This document shows, in pieces, positions 45,043-55,859 of a DNA stretch of 64,000 bases. Position 1 is the stretch's first letter; every line of letters starts with the position of its first letter. Both the position numbers and the translations under genes were made by a program. The notes below the pieces were generated by a model, which did not search any database, was not told where the DNA came from, and was given only the letters and a program-made list of their open reading frames with translations. The stretch spans positions 305,049 to 369,048 of the forward strand of contig MU277682.1 in NCBI GenBank assembly GCA_022385805.1, in the 5' to 3' direction. This DNA is from Pilatotrama ljubarskyi (lineage: Eukaryota; Basidiomycota; Agaricomycetes; Polyporales; Polyporaceae).

Positions 45043-46549
45043 CTAAGCAGAGACGAACACGCGAATAACTTTCTTCATCCTCCCACTAGAAACCCGACGC
45101 TTCCGTCCGGCAATAGAATCCTTGCCATGGCAGAGCATGGGGCCCTCGAGTACCAAGGGCTCCATGGGTCCGGCGATGACGATGTTTGGGGGATCTTGAG
45201 GCCGTGTCTCCGGGGTAATGGGGAGAACGCTATCGTCCGAAGTACCGCTTGATGAAGACGGGGGAGGGAGCTGCGCGCGCCGGGTGGCAGGCCGCCGGAT
45301 AGGGAACTCATCTGAAGACCTGCTCTGCGGCGGCGGGCGGCGGATGAAAGCGGGTTGTGAGGCGCCAAGAGAGCGCGGAAGGACGAGGCGGCCCTCTTCC
45401 GCAATCTCGAGAAGATGGGTGCGCACGGCGTGGAGGTCACTCTCGGACTCGTCTGAGTCGTCTGAGTCGTCCTCCAGGGAATTGGAGCTCTCGGAGTCCG
45501 TCCACGAATCAAAGCCGCCTTCCGAATCAGAGGTCAGGACCTCTTCGGAGGTGCACCGTCCTGCAGGCCGGGGAGAGTACCACAGTCGCATGTACCTCAC
45601 GTCGGCTTTCGAGGCGTTCACCTCCTCCTCGGTCATGAAGAAGGTGTCGAGGTTGCGGATCTCTCTGCGGATGTCGGCGAGGGAGAGGGAATCGTCGGGA
45701 ATGATGGTGAAGATGCGGCGCAGGATATCGTTGAGTCCCTTGGAGATCGGAAAGACCTCGCGCAACCAGTTCTCGTTCTCGAGGAAAGCTCTGAACTGGA
45801 CGTCCTCGAGCGTCGCCTTCTCCCAGGCTATGTGACCGGTAGCCATGTTGAGAAGGATGACACCCAACGCCCAGATGTCACTGCGACAGGTGTCGTAGGG
45901 ATAAAGCTCGTCGTCGCAGTCGATACACTCTGCAGTGGATGATGCATTAGACATATGTGAAGGCTGCAGCGGGCGTTGAAAACATACCTGGGCTCATGTA
46001 GTATCGACTTCCAGTATTGAAGGCCTTGCTTTCCCTCGACCTCGTGGCCAAACCGAAGTCTCCAATGCAAACCCGGGTGAGGTCCGCGTTGCAGAGGATA
46101 TTCTCCGGCTTCAGATCGCGATGATAGATGCCTGACATGTGAGAGGCCTCGACCCCGTCGATGACCTGGAGGAACACGTTCTTGATGAGTGCGTCGTTGC
46201 GGCAGAAGGTGCGCTGCCTGTGAATGTGACGTCCAAGGTCTCCGCCGTCCAGGAGATCCATCACTAGGAAGAAGAACGCTCCACTCTGGAAGACGCGATG
46301 CAAGGTAACGATGTTCGGGTGTTCGGAAAGGCTCTCGTGCAAGATGACCTCTCGTCCGTGGAGATTCCTCGAAGTCCTGGGGACGACCTTGATAGCCCTC
46401 GGGACATACTTCCCGGACTCCGGGAGGCGTTCACGAGCGCGATAAACGGCGCCGTAGGAGCCTGCACCGAGGCGGTTGAGGAATTGATAGCGACCGTCGG
46501 CGAATTGCATCATGGTCATGTCGGGGATAAGCTCAGAAGGGGGGGACAT
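45043..46549 (-). CDS. Serine/threonine kinase B of a tandem pair (Ran1/Ksp1-like)
   Basis: A 482-residue kinase from exons 45988-46549 and 45043-45929, separated by a 58-nt intron at the same place as in kinase A. The glycine loop is intact (LNRLGAGSYGAVYRARE). RAIKVVPR, MDLLDGGDLGRHIHRQ, GIYHRDLKPENILC, IGDFGLATRSRES and YYMSPECID are all canonical, and DIWALGVILLNMATGHIAWE follows. The C-terminal part is disordered and acidic (SNSLEDDSDDSDESESD), then Arg/Pro-rich, ending in a basic RKRRVSSGRMKKVIRVFV. It is probably an active kinase. The start is the ATG at 46547-46549. An alternative at MTMMQF ten residues in would not alter the domain. Confidence 0.88.
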
Positions 46550-47013
46550 TATGCTGAAGTGCGGTGTGAAGTTCGTAGTGCTCGCCAGGAGGATGTACGA
46601 GGTGGTGAAGGTAGAAGTTGGACTCCCAGTGCGACAGAGGCCTGGCTTTTATGCCTTGGGGACATTCATCCGCGCGTTGACGAGCAGCGGACTGAGGGAT
46701 TAGGATAGTCTTCCGAGGTTGCGCTCAGGTCAGGGAACTAGGCGCCGCGTGGTCCGGACTGGAATGCAAACGTGCGGATCGTGAGCTCGGATCGATTGAT
46801 CCTGAGTAGCATAACTCGCCGAGATTAGAATCCCGGATAGGATCACCGGGGCTCCCCACCCCTTACCATAACATGGCCATAGGTTCAAAGGCATCTACCG
46901 GTAAGCAAAGGTGCGCAGCTGGTCCATTCTACAGTCAAGGAATCGGCATGCACGCCGAAAGTGAATCATCACAAGTGAGAGATACAGTTTATTCAACTCA
47001 TCTGTAGCAATTC
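46550..47013. other. Promoter of kinase B
   Basis: About 460 nt between two minus-strand genes, with no coding signal. Confidence 0.45.
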
Positions 47014-49475
47014 TCATTTCGACCGCTGTGCCAGGACAGTATCCTCTAGCGTATTCCTGATCCCGGTGGTCCAGACCCCGAGCTCTTTCTCGAGCCGGAC
47101 TATCGCGTCCCGCACATCCCTTCCGACATGTCCGCCGTCGTTCGCTTTGCCGAAGCCGATGAGGAGTTCTTCGTGTGCGCGGACCAGCGACTCGTAGGCA
47201 AGCTTCAGCCGCGGGGGCCCAGATGGCGGGAACTTTGCGATCTGGTCTTGATCGGTCGGTGGAGCAGGCTCGTCGACCGCGAGCAGTTTGCCGAGCTCTC
47301 CGAGCGCAACTGCCCGAACGGGGTGGCCTTTCGGAAGAAGCCCCTGCAATCCGGCACTATACTTCGCCGCCGTGCGGATCGCTTCGTCCAGGCTCTCTTG
47401 CGAAAGCGAGGAAGGCAGAGATGCAATGAGGAGCTCGAGATGCAAATGCGTCATCGCGAGCAGAGGGTGCGAAGAGGGCGTGATGCCGGCGGAGGTAAGG
47501 ATAGGGATAATGTTGGTCGTGAGCTGTTTCGCCTTTGCGGGATCTATCAGGGATGCCATTTCAGAGAGATCAGTCACTCGCAGGGGCGCCTGGAACTACC
47601 TGTGAACTGCAGTCTGGACGCCTTGTCGAGCGCTTCCTGGCCTACACGGACGGCATCGAGTACGGCATCGACATTCGCGACGACGGCCTTGCACTTGATG
47701 CATCGAGACAAATTGTCCTCTAGCACCCAGGCGGGTCAACACTATCGCACCGCGCACGAGGGCTTTGACCTACCCTCCGTAGGCAGGGGGCAAGTGCCGC
47801 CACAACCCTTAGGACACCAGAGCGCTTCCCGCGGGTCTACAGGCAACACCCTTGTGCAAAGCTTGCACTGGCATGTGAAGTTGTACGTCTCCTTCAATTC
47901 CTTCTGCCGCAGTCGCTTCGGCAGCGTCGTGTCAATGTAGGCGATCCGAACCTGTCTCGGTACAGTCAACATCGGCGGCACACCACCCGTGATAAAAGCT
48001 TGCTATCCGACCTCTTTCCCCGCTGCTATGTCCCTGAGCGCGACGAGGTTCAACAACGGTTCCTTATTCGCCGGTGTACCTGACGCTCTTGGGAAGACGA
48101 TGACAGCGTTTGGATCGCACGAATGATTAGCGAATGCAACTGTCGGGGCTATACATATGCCAACTGGAGTCAAGGAGGCGGACGTGAGGGTAAAGGTATT
48201 TGTCGTGAACTGCAAGCGGTTGAGCCGACTGTTCCCTGCCTTTGTATGGGGTTATGCACACTTACGCGGGAGATCAGATCCACTAAATCACCGGCGGACT
48301 TGAGGCCGAAGGGCTCTAACTCGCCCGGAGAGCTCACGCCCAGGTAGCGAACGACAGAATGTGCCAGATGGGTGTGTGACTCGAAGGACGAGGGTTGCAG
48401 GGACGATCCGTCTGGGAGATAGTCAACCGATCGGCCCGCAGTATGAGCTCGGATCCAATTGAGATGAGCCCAGGACTTACTTGATTGCATCATGCGGATC
48501 TCCTTCGCCTGGGGGATACATCAGCGCCCACTTCGAGCCCGCCGGTGGTCATCAGACGGTAAACATACCCAGTTGCTGTCAAGGCCCTCTTTCTGAGAAC
48601 CCCACAGGATCCTCCCGAGGCAGCGGACTGCATCTCCCGGGACTGAAACTTCCTGAGAGGGTGCAGAGGCCGCCCACTTCTGGAGCGCAGAGCATTCATG
48701 CTTGTGCCACGCCCAGTCCCTGTTCTGGCAAGCCTGCATACCGGCCGGCACTCGAATAAGTCGATGGCAGCCCAGAGTGGATGCGGACTTTGCACCTGGT
48801 TACAGTAATATACTGTCTTGCATCTTGGGCAGCGTTTCAGCCCCGCTTCTGCGGCAGGTGCAGCGCATGAGGAGCAGTACTGGTCCAGATACTGCGTCGA
48901 GAGCACGCTAACGTGAGGTAATTCCGACATAATCACAGCACCTGCGGGAGATATCTCATCAATTGTGGCACTTTATACAAACATTAACATGAAGCAAACC
49001 TACCTGCATGAAGTGTCGACTTGGCGTAGATCCCGCGTCCATGTCGAGTCGACTCCCGGATCTCGAGGGACGCAGGGAGTGATGTATGACAGCCATACAG
49101 CGGTACTGGCTTCGTTTTCTCCCCTTCGGGCTTGGCTCGGCTCTCCGGAGCTTTTCCGAGCGCAGTATTGGTCGCCGTCGTGGCACCCCGATCCGGAGGC
49201 TCTTCCTTTGCGTGGCATTCGTGGTTTGAGACGTCCTCGAGCCGAGGCTTCTTCGCGATGTGTTCCTCTCCTACAGGCGCCTGCAATTGCTGCGCCGCGT
49301 CTATTTGCATTTCATTGTTACTGCCATTCGTCACTTCAGTACTCGGTGCAGGTTCATGCGCTGGCACAGGATCCGACGAAGCCACCTCCGTACTGGCGGG
49401 TGTTGTTACATCTGGTTTTACAAAGGAGTGCAGTTCCTTCGCCTTGCGGGCAGACTTGAGCTTTCCAAAGGACAT
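47014..49475 (-). CDS. MYND-SET (SMYD/SET5-like) protein methyltransferase
   Basis: A probable protein lysine methyltransferase. The disordered N-terminus has a basic start (MSFGKLKSARKAKELHSF). Next comes the first half of the SET domain (LEIRESTRHGRGIYAKSTL), split, as in SMYD proteins, by a MYND zinc finger reading CSSCAAPAAEAGLKRCPRC, KTVYYCNQKCQNRDWAWHK, HEC. The second half has PTVAFANHSCDPNAVIVFPR, the SET NHSCxPN motif, then VALRDIAAGKEVRIAYID and a post-SET cysteine cluster NFTCQCKLC followed by WCPKGCGG. The C-terminal 190 residues (DLSEMASLIDPAKAKQL onward) form the helical TPR-like domain seen in SMYD proteins. The protein is split by seven or so short introns. The start is the ATG at 49473-49475. 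Confidence 0.88.
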
Positions 49476-50092
49476 AACAGCGTGCTAGGGAGATGCGGCA
49501 GGATGCGCCCGTCCGAGGTCCGTAAATTGGCTCGATTTTGCTAGACGCAGCCTATGACACAGTTTGTTTGTCTGTGTATGCCAAAGCCTTTGGATCCTAA
49601 CAAGCGTACACAGACCTTGTGGCACGCAGAGCTTCAGCAGCGTACCGCGGCTGCGTTCTGTATCTGGGGGGCGACTTCTGGCATGGAAGAACTTCAAGGA
49701 GGCATCAGCGTTGAGCTATGGAGGTGCATAAAGCAGACATTATTTTCGCGACCTGAGGGAACGCATTCAAACTGATGTTGAGCGAGAGAGCTTTCGACAG
49801 CAGGGTATGTACAGCAGGTATTACTCCGGAGGCCAGAATCTAAGAAATGGAATGGGCATGCAAAGTGAACGATGAATGGTATAAATATCAGCAACATATA
49901 CTTCGAGGCGTCGTTAGGAGTCGTCAGAGGTCGTAACAGGTCGTAAAAGACATTGCGCGATGGACTACGGGGAACATGTTGCTAGGATATCTGCGGGGTA
50001 TTTCAGCAAGGGGAAAGAGGGGACACATCCAGGAGAACAAACCCACGCGGACGCTGGTTGCGAATCCGTCCTGTTGAGGCTTCCATTCGCAG
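49476..50092. other. Promoter of the MYND-SET gene
   Basis: About 600 nt between two minus-strand genes. A short GTCG-type repeat (GTCGTTAGGAGTCGTCAGAGGTCGTAACAGGTCGTAA) lies at about 49910-49945. No gene is seen. Confidence 0.45.
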
Positions 50093-50684
50093 TCATGACT
50101 GAGCGCCATTGCCGACGACGCTCTCGCTCTGGCCTCTTGGCCTCCCGGAAGCCTCGAACGCCCCAGAGGCAGTCCGGGTAGCTATTGATGAATCGTCCTG
50201 CGAGTGCTGCCTGCTGAAGAAGTCGTCCTCTGCTTCGTATGGAGACGAGGCAGAGTTGATCTGTGGATTGGATGTCAGCATCCGGCGAGACGATGGTGGG
50301 ATGCAGCGAAGGGCCGGAGATGGTTCATAGCGGCCATAAGAAACAGCATCGGATCACGACACTCACCCACTGCCCTAACACCTCGGCGACTCTACTCGCC
50401 TCCTCCTGGGTGAAATTCACGTCCGTGCCCTTCTCCGCGTGCAACTTCAGCAGCTCGCTGAGCGTCCGCCTGCCACCGCCTCGGCCCAATGATATATTAC
50501 GTCCTGGGGTGCCCTCGTTGTCCGCAGCGCCGTGCCCGGGAAAGGAGACGGAGTTTCTTGGGGTGTTTAACTTGTTTGGATCTGCGTCGCTGCTCATGGA
50601 ACGATCCCAGTCCTCGACGTCCGACGTGTTGGAGCCGAGAGACAGTTGGGACATGGAGTAGTCCACAGTGTGTTCCGTCGACAT
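50093..50684 (-). CDS. Small conserved hypothetical protein
   Basis: A 161-residue protein from exons 50367-50684 and 50093-50260 with one 106-nt intron. The N-terminal half is Ser/Asp-rich (MSQLSLGSNTSDVEDWDRSM). The middle looks conserved and helical: RRTLSELLKLHAEKGTDVNF, then TQEEASRVAEVLGQWINS and SSPYEAEDDFFSR. The C-terminus is Ser/Gly-rich. I do not recognise a named family; the LSELLKLHAEKG core suggests a folded helical hairpin. The start is ATG 50682-50684, and an in-frame TTG upstream was not used. It is probably cytosolic or nuclear. Confidence 0.72.
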
Positions 50685-52858
50685 GAGAGCGAGGCTGTCC
50701 AAAGCCTACTGGATCGGCGCAGAGCCTATATGGACGACGATCAAACGCGTGCAAGATGTATGGAGACTAATCGCAAGACGAGGGGGCTGGCGCGAGGGAC
50801 GCGGTGGTCGAGAGGCAGCAGGCTGAGCTTGGGTGAGCTGAGCGGAGTGAGCAGACTGCCCGAATGAGGGGGGCACGTGCCCCGCGTGAGAGTGTCAACA
50901 ATGGCGCGTCCGCGCGTCTTGTCGTCGACCTCGCACAGGCTCTGCCCGTAGATCTGTTGCTCTCCTTTCTCCTCCGTCAACCGTCGTCGCTATTGCCTAC
51001 AGTGAATAAGGCTCAGATATCGCGCATGAAGGCCGTCTGGGCTCTGATCTCGCTCACATAACTTATGTGTTGACCATTGAAGCCTCGGGCTGGAGGCATA
51101 ATGATCCGTCTACAATGTCCGGTTTCATCGCTTCGGCTCGCCTGTGTATCTGGCCAGCAAATCGACGGCCTGTCTCAGATCTAGGAGATAGATTGCATGA
51201 CGACAAAATTGCCTGCAACCAAGTGCTGGTGCGAATCACACACGGATGCGCGGCCACGCTGCTCTACATATCCCCCTTGGCGGGACCACCAGACAGCTGA
51301 CAGTGCTGCTAATCGCGCTGATCAAGCAACTATTCGCTTGGTACGTGCCCTCCATATTACCCGGAACTCCGGGCCCTTTGCCATTCTCATACAGCGACGG
51401 CGTACTGGCCTAATTTATGCCATTACGCCGCCCTGGGGCTCTTCATGCAATGCGACCTCGTGGTCATTGAGCACTGGAAGTATTCTCTGTCTCGGTACCA
51501 CGTAAGCTCGAGGGAACGTGTTCCCTGGGTACTGGCGGCCCTCATGTCATCTTCACATGCGAGAGGGCGGAAAGCTCCATCAGCATGTTTGCCGAGTGCT
51601 CAGCGAGAGGGTTGTGTCGCAGCAGTCGGTGCGTCGGGACTCCGTCTGGTGTTTCCACCAGACAGTTTCCATCGCATCTATTAGCGTGTACAGAACATAG
51701 TTTGATGGGGTACGGTGACGCCCTCGACCTTGCTGCGCGACTGTCCGCCTGCCTAGCGATGAATATGCCATTCCTCCCATACTCGCTCCCCGAATTTGAG
51801 TGGGAACTGAATATATGGCCTAACCACGAGATCATCCGTCGTCCGCTCGCGAGCTTGTTTAGCCATATTTCCGCCGAGCGTGCAGGGAGATCGTTGAAAT
51901 CTCTGGCGGCATTGACGTTGACGTCGAATGACAGGGCTGGTTTATCGTGCGCCGTGAGAGTGCCAAAATAAGCTCTGCGGCAAAGTCCGACATGGGACGG
52001 GATCTGGTCGGTCGACATCTCTGCGCCGACGAAAGAGCTCATACGTGGTATTTCCACCCAAGGACCACCCTACATACGCGGGAGCTGTTACCCATCAGAG
52101 CCCGTTTGGGTGCCCAATAGTACCTTCGAAGAAGACAGGGACGCCGTGGAGGCATTAAGAAGCGAAGCAGGGCTGAGAAACGCCCTACGGTGTCTGCCGC
52201 GCCATGTGAGTTCAAGTGACTTTTCGTCGCCCACGAACTGTGCCGAGATCAGACGAATGAACGTCAGAGTTCCCAATCATCGCCGTGGCGTTTCTCTAAT
52301 TCCCTCGGGACGCTTATTCCTTTTTCTACCCGCGAGTGCCTACGCCCTCACCAGCTCATTCCCGATTAGGCTTCTCCATGGTGCTCGGACGGGCGACATG
52401 TCACCGCCTACCACGCTCCCCGCCCGGTCTCGTTCCCTTCAGACGGCCCACGGAACACGCGTTTCCCGACACGCGCGTGGCACTGAGAAACCCAGAACAC
52501 CCCTGCGTAGCACCGTGCCCGATTGATTGTCGACGCCCCCAGTTCGTGCAGGCCCGGAGCGGCCGAATTCGATTCGATTCGTTCACTGAAAGTCATGTCC
52601 GAGCAACCCACATTTGCACATTTGACACATTACGCGACGCGCGGCAAGCTCTCTGGTTCCACCCCCTCGCGCAGTGCGCGGGAGAAGACGTTTCTGAACG
52701 TACTTAAGGAGAACGGACGGGCGGATTGAGTCCGCAGGCCAACCCTTCCCTCTGGCGCACCTTCTCAACCCCTCTCGATCACCCTCCTCCCCGCGCTCCC
52801 GCTCGTCTTCTCCCCTTCTCGCCTCGACGATCCACGCCTTCTCATCGACGCTCCAGCC
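50685..52858. other. Gene-poor region upstream of the desaturase
   Basis: About 2.2 kb without a gene I can support. Overlapping open frames of 120-170 codons occur on both strands at 51542-52057 (-) and 51585-52526 (+), but they shadow one another and have no family features. The last 130 nt before 52859 are CT-rich, the leader of the desaturase. Confidence 0.45.
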
Positions 52859-55100
52859 ATGTTCAAGAACGGACCCGAATACGAGCAGAGGTCAGTCCTA
52901 CTCTCCGACCCTCTTGCGCGCTGCCATGACGTTCGCATGCGTCGTGGACGAGAGTCGAGGACGTCGAGAAGGTGCACGCTGAATATATGCTGATACATCG
53001 CGACAGGCTTGCACGCCCGTTTGTTCCCCCCACTATCACTCTAAAACAGCTCCACGATGCCGTTCCCAAGCATGTTCTCCAAAAGGACCCACTCCGGTCC
53101 ACCGGCTACGTACTCCGCGACGTCTTCTTTTGCATCCTCTTCTTCGCATTTGGCGCCTCGATCGAACCTATAATCGCCAGCTCTTTCTGGGGCTATCTGC
53201 CCCTCACGTCCACGTGGCACGTTTCGTTGGCCCGCACCACACTGTGGCTCGTGTACTGGTGGTGGCAAGGCATCGCCTTCGCCTCATTCTTTTGTATCGG
53301 TGAGTCACTCAGAGTCCCGTAGATATGATCGGGTGCTGATACACAGGCGTGGGAAACCAAATAGCGCACGAAGTAGGTGTAGTCACTTTGCCTTGGATTT
53401 GAGTTGTAGCCAGGCACGGAACCCTGTCGCTGACACTCCCCGCAGCTCGGCCATGGGACTCTGTATCGCTCTTGGTGGGCTAACAATATCCTGGGCTTCC
53501 TCCTCGATACGGTGCGTGGATTCCCTCCTGCACAACGTGCCTGAGCCCGTCGTACTCATCATCATGACGAGCAGTTCGTCCTCGCTCCGTTTTTCGCGTG
53601 GAAAGTCAGTCATAATGCGCATCACGTGAGTGTCTGTCGAGACCCCGAGTTGCATCGATGACGCTGAACGGCATGCTTGGCAACAGAAAGCCGTAAATTC
53701 TATCGAGCGTGACGAGAATTACGTGCCGCACCTGCGGAGCCACTACAAGCTCCCTCCCAAAGAGCGCGCTACCACGGCCGACTATGCCGAAGTTTTGGAG
53801 GAAACGCCTCTCTTCACCATGGTTAGAATGTTCGTTATGCAAGCGATGTGAGTATGCCCTGTGTAACGCGATCACAACAACGTGCTAATGTTGCTACAAG
53901 GGGGTGGTGGCTATATTTGACGTGAGCACAGATGTCACACTGGATTTAACAGGTAACTCACCTGCCCGATAGGTACAACGCGCTGGGATCAAAGATGTAT
54001 CCTAAGGGAACGAACCACTTCTCGCCTTATTCTGCGTTGTTCAAGAAGGAACAGAGTGAGTGCATCCGGATGCGCGCTTCTTTATGACGCCTGAACGCGC
54101 TCACCCTCCGCTAATTCTCACAGGATTGGGAATTCTCATGTCAGACCTGGGACTCATCGGGATGATGTCGCTGCTGTACCTCTTCGCCCGATCTTACGGC
54201 TGGTCGGCACTCCTCAAATATTACTTTGTGCCCTATGTGGTAAGTCGTTCTCCCTCCCGTAAATGGTCATATTCGAAACCGACTCCACTCTTCTGCAGCT
54301 CTGCAACCACTGGTACGCCCACTTACACTTTCGAAGATCGTCCTTCTGACCTAGACTGCTCTTCACGGCGTGCCTGCCATAGGATCGGTAAGTTCAAGTG
54401 TTGTCTCCGTTTCAAAGAATCTGTGCATTGAGCGTCTTATCCTTCACAGTGATGATAACATTCCTGCACCACTCCGATCCGACCATCCCGCACTATCGTA
54501 AGGAAGAATGGTCGTTCCTGAGGGGCGCCGCCGCGACGGTGGACCGCCCAACTCTGGGATGGATAGGCCGCTTCTTCTTCCACAACGTGCGTCTGCGTGA
54601 CTGGACCGTACCCTGACCGACATCTGACTTCTGACGCGCGGGATGACCACAGGTCGCGCACGACCACGTCGCCCACCACTTCTTCTCCCACGTCCCGTTC
54701 TGTAAGCTTCTCATCCTTTGACGGTTTACGGATGGAAGCTCACACTCTTCGGGCCTGCTCAGATAACCAGCCCGCTGTCACGGAAGCCATTAGAGGCGTT
54801 CTCGGGGAAAACTACAATTACGACTCCACGGTCAGTTTGGACAGCTCCGGCCTCGGCAAGGACCATCTCATTGATGTTGCTTGACAGAATACGTTCTACG
54901 CGCTCTACCGTTCATTTACGGAGTGCGTCTTCATCGAAGACGAGGGTTCGATCGTGTTCTACAAAAATAAGTACGGCATCGCCGTGCGAGAAGTGGCTGA
55001 AGGCACAGTCGCTGCGATCAAAGAGGCGGGATGGGCTCAAGAGAAACAGGATGAGTTGTCAGATTCCGAGCTTGCTTCCGTGGCCGCTGCCTACGAGTGA
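52859..55100 (+). CDS. FAD2-type (delta-12-like) fatty acid desaturase
   Basis: A membrane-bound desaturase of the ER that inserts a double bond into phospholipid-linked oleate-type chains. Three His boxes are visible: HELGHG (after splicing), SHNAHH, and HDHVAHHFF. Hydrophobic segments include DVFFCILFFAFGASIEPIIA and LYLFARSYG-type helices. NHWIVMITFLHHSDPTIPHY, FFHNVAHDHVAHHFFSHVPF and YNYDSTNTFYALYRSFTECV complete the family pattern. There are about thirteen exons. Exon 1 is 33 nt (52859-52891); near the third quarter a 14-nt exon (54299-54312) is followed by a 5-nt exon (54383-54387) that is needed to keep frame. The junction at the first His box has two possible acceptors. Stop TGA is at 55098-55100. 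Confidence 0.9.
54383..54387 (+). other. 5-nt microexon of the FAD2-type gene
   Basis: The bases GATCG lie between a CATAG acceptor and a GTAAGT donor, with introns of 70 nt before and 62 nt after. Joined between CACTG and TGATGATA they give the conserved NHWIVMITFLHH. Without it the frame shifts. Confidence 0.8.
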
Positions 55101-55859
55101 CGCGATTCCTTCACTCCTCGCTGGACTTCGCTTCGCAAGTTACGATAGATGTGTTACGGACCACTCTAGACACTCCGCATGTATTTTATCAGACATAACT
55201 ATACTCCCTTCTATCCTGCAGAATCCGTTCCCGACGTGGTGCTGAAGTCGGGACCAGCCTCGACTGAGGGTGCCGGCGGCAAAGCATGAACTACGCCACA
55301 AGCTGCACCGCCACCGGGAGTGACAGTGCCGCCGGCTCCCTCCTCGTCAGGTGACACGGCACAACTTCGCCCACGCGCCTGGTGTTTCTTCCCTTCAAGT
55401 GAACGCTGACCATTCGTGATGCAGAAAGAGCCAGCTGACAGCTGAAGGTGGACCAGCAGTAGCCGGATCCACCTAGAATTCAGTCACAAAGGGTGCGAAT
55501 ACAGTCTCCTCATTCGACACTGGCATGATGACCTATGGTCACAAGCCCGCCCGCGAACCACTCCGTGTCCTCTCCTGCGGGCCGTCCGACGAGAGAAGCT
55601 TGCGAGCGTGCTCCGTCATCACGCGGCGGGCGGATACCCACTTCTTTCAGGGCCAGAGCATATGCTCTCACCCCTCTCAATACGTCAGGACACCGCCGAT
55701 GCTCGCAGTTCCACCGGACTTTCATAGGGTTGTTTCCCCGTTCTCTCTTTACCTCGGGGCCGTACTGTTTTGGTCGGCCCGACGGCAGGTATAAAGTTAT
55801 GCGATGTGCGCCCCGAGCGGTGGTCTGCTCGTCTTTGCGCAAGAGACTCACCGGACAGG
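55101..55859. other. Intergenic region
   Basis: About 760 nt between two plus-strand genes. It ends in a core promoter with TATAAA at 55790-55795. Open frames on both strands at 55510-56059 are chance. Confidence 0.5.
55790..55795 (+). promoter_or_regulatory. TATA box of the GH51 gene
   Basis: A perfect TATAAA 65 nt upstream of the start codon at 55860, in a region with no other gene. Strong TATA elements are common at inducible secreted-enzyme genes. Confidence 0.55.

Noticed and set aside
51542..52526. Candidate genes upstream of the desaturase (171-codon minus frame, 128- and 138-codon plus frames)
   Set aside because: The frames mirror each other and have no recognisable motif; codon pattern and splice context do not favour a gene.
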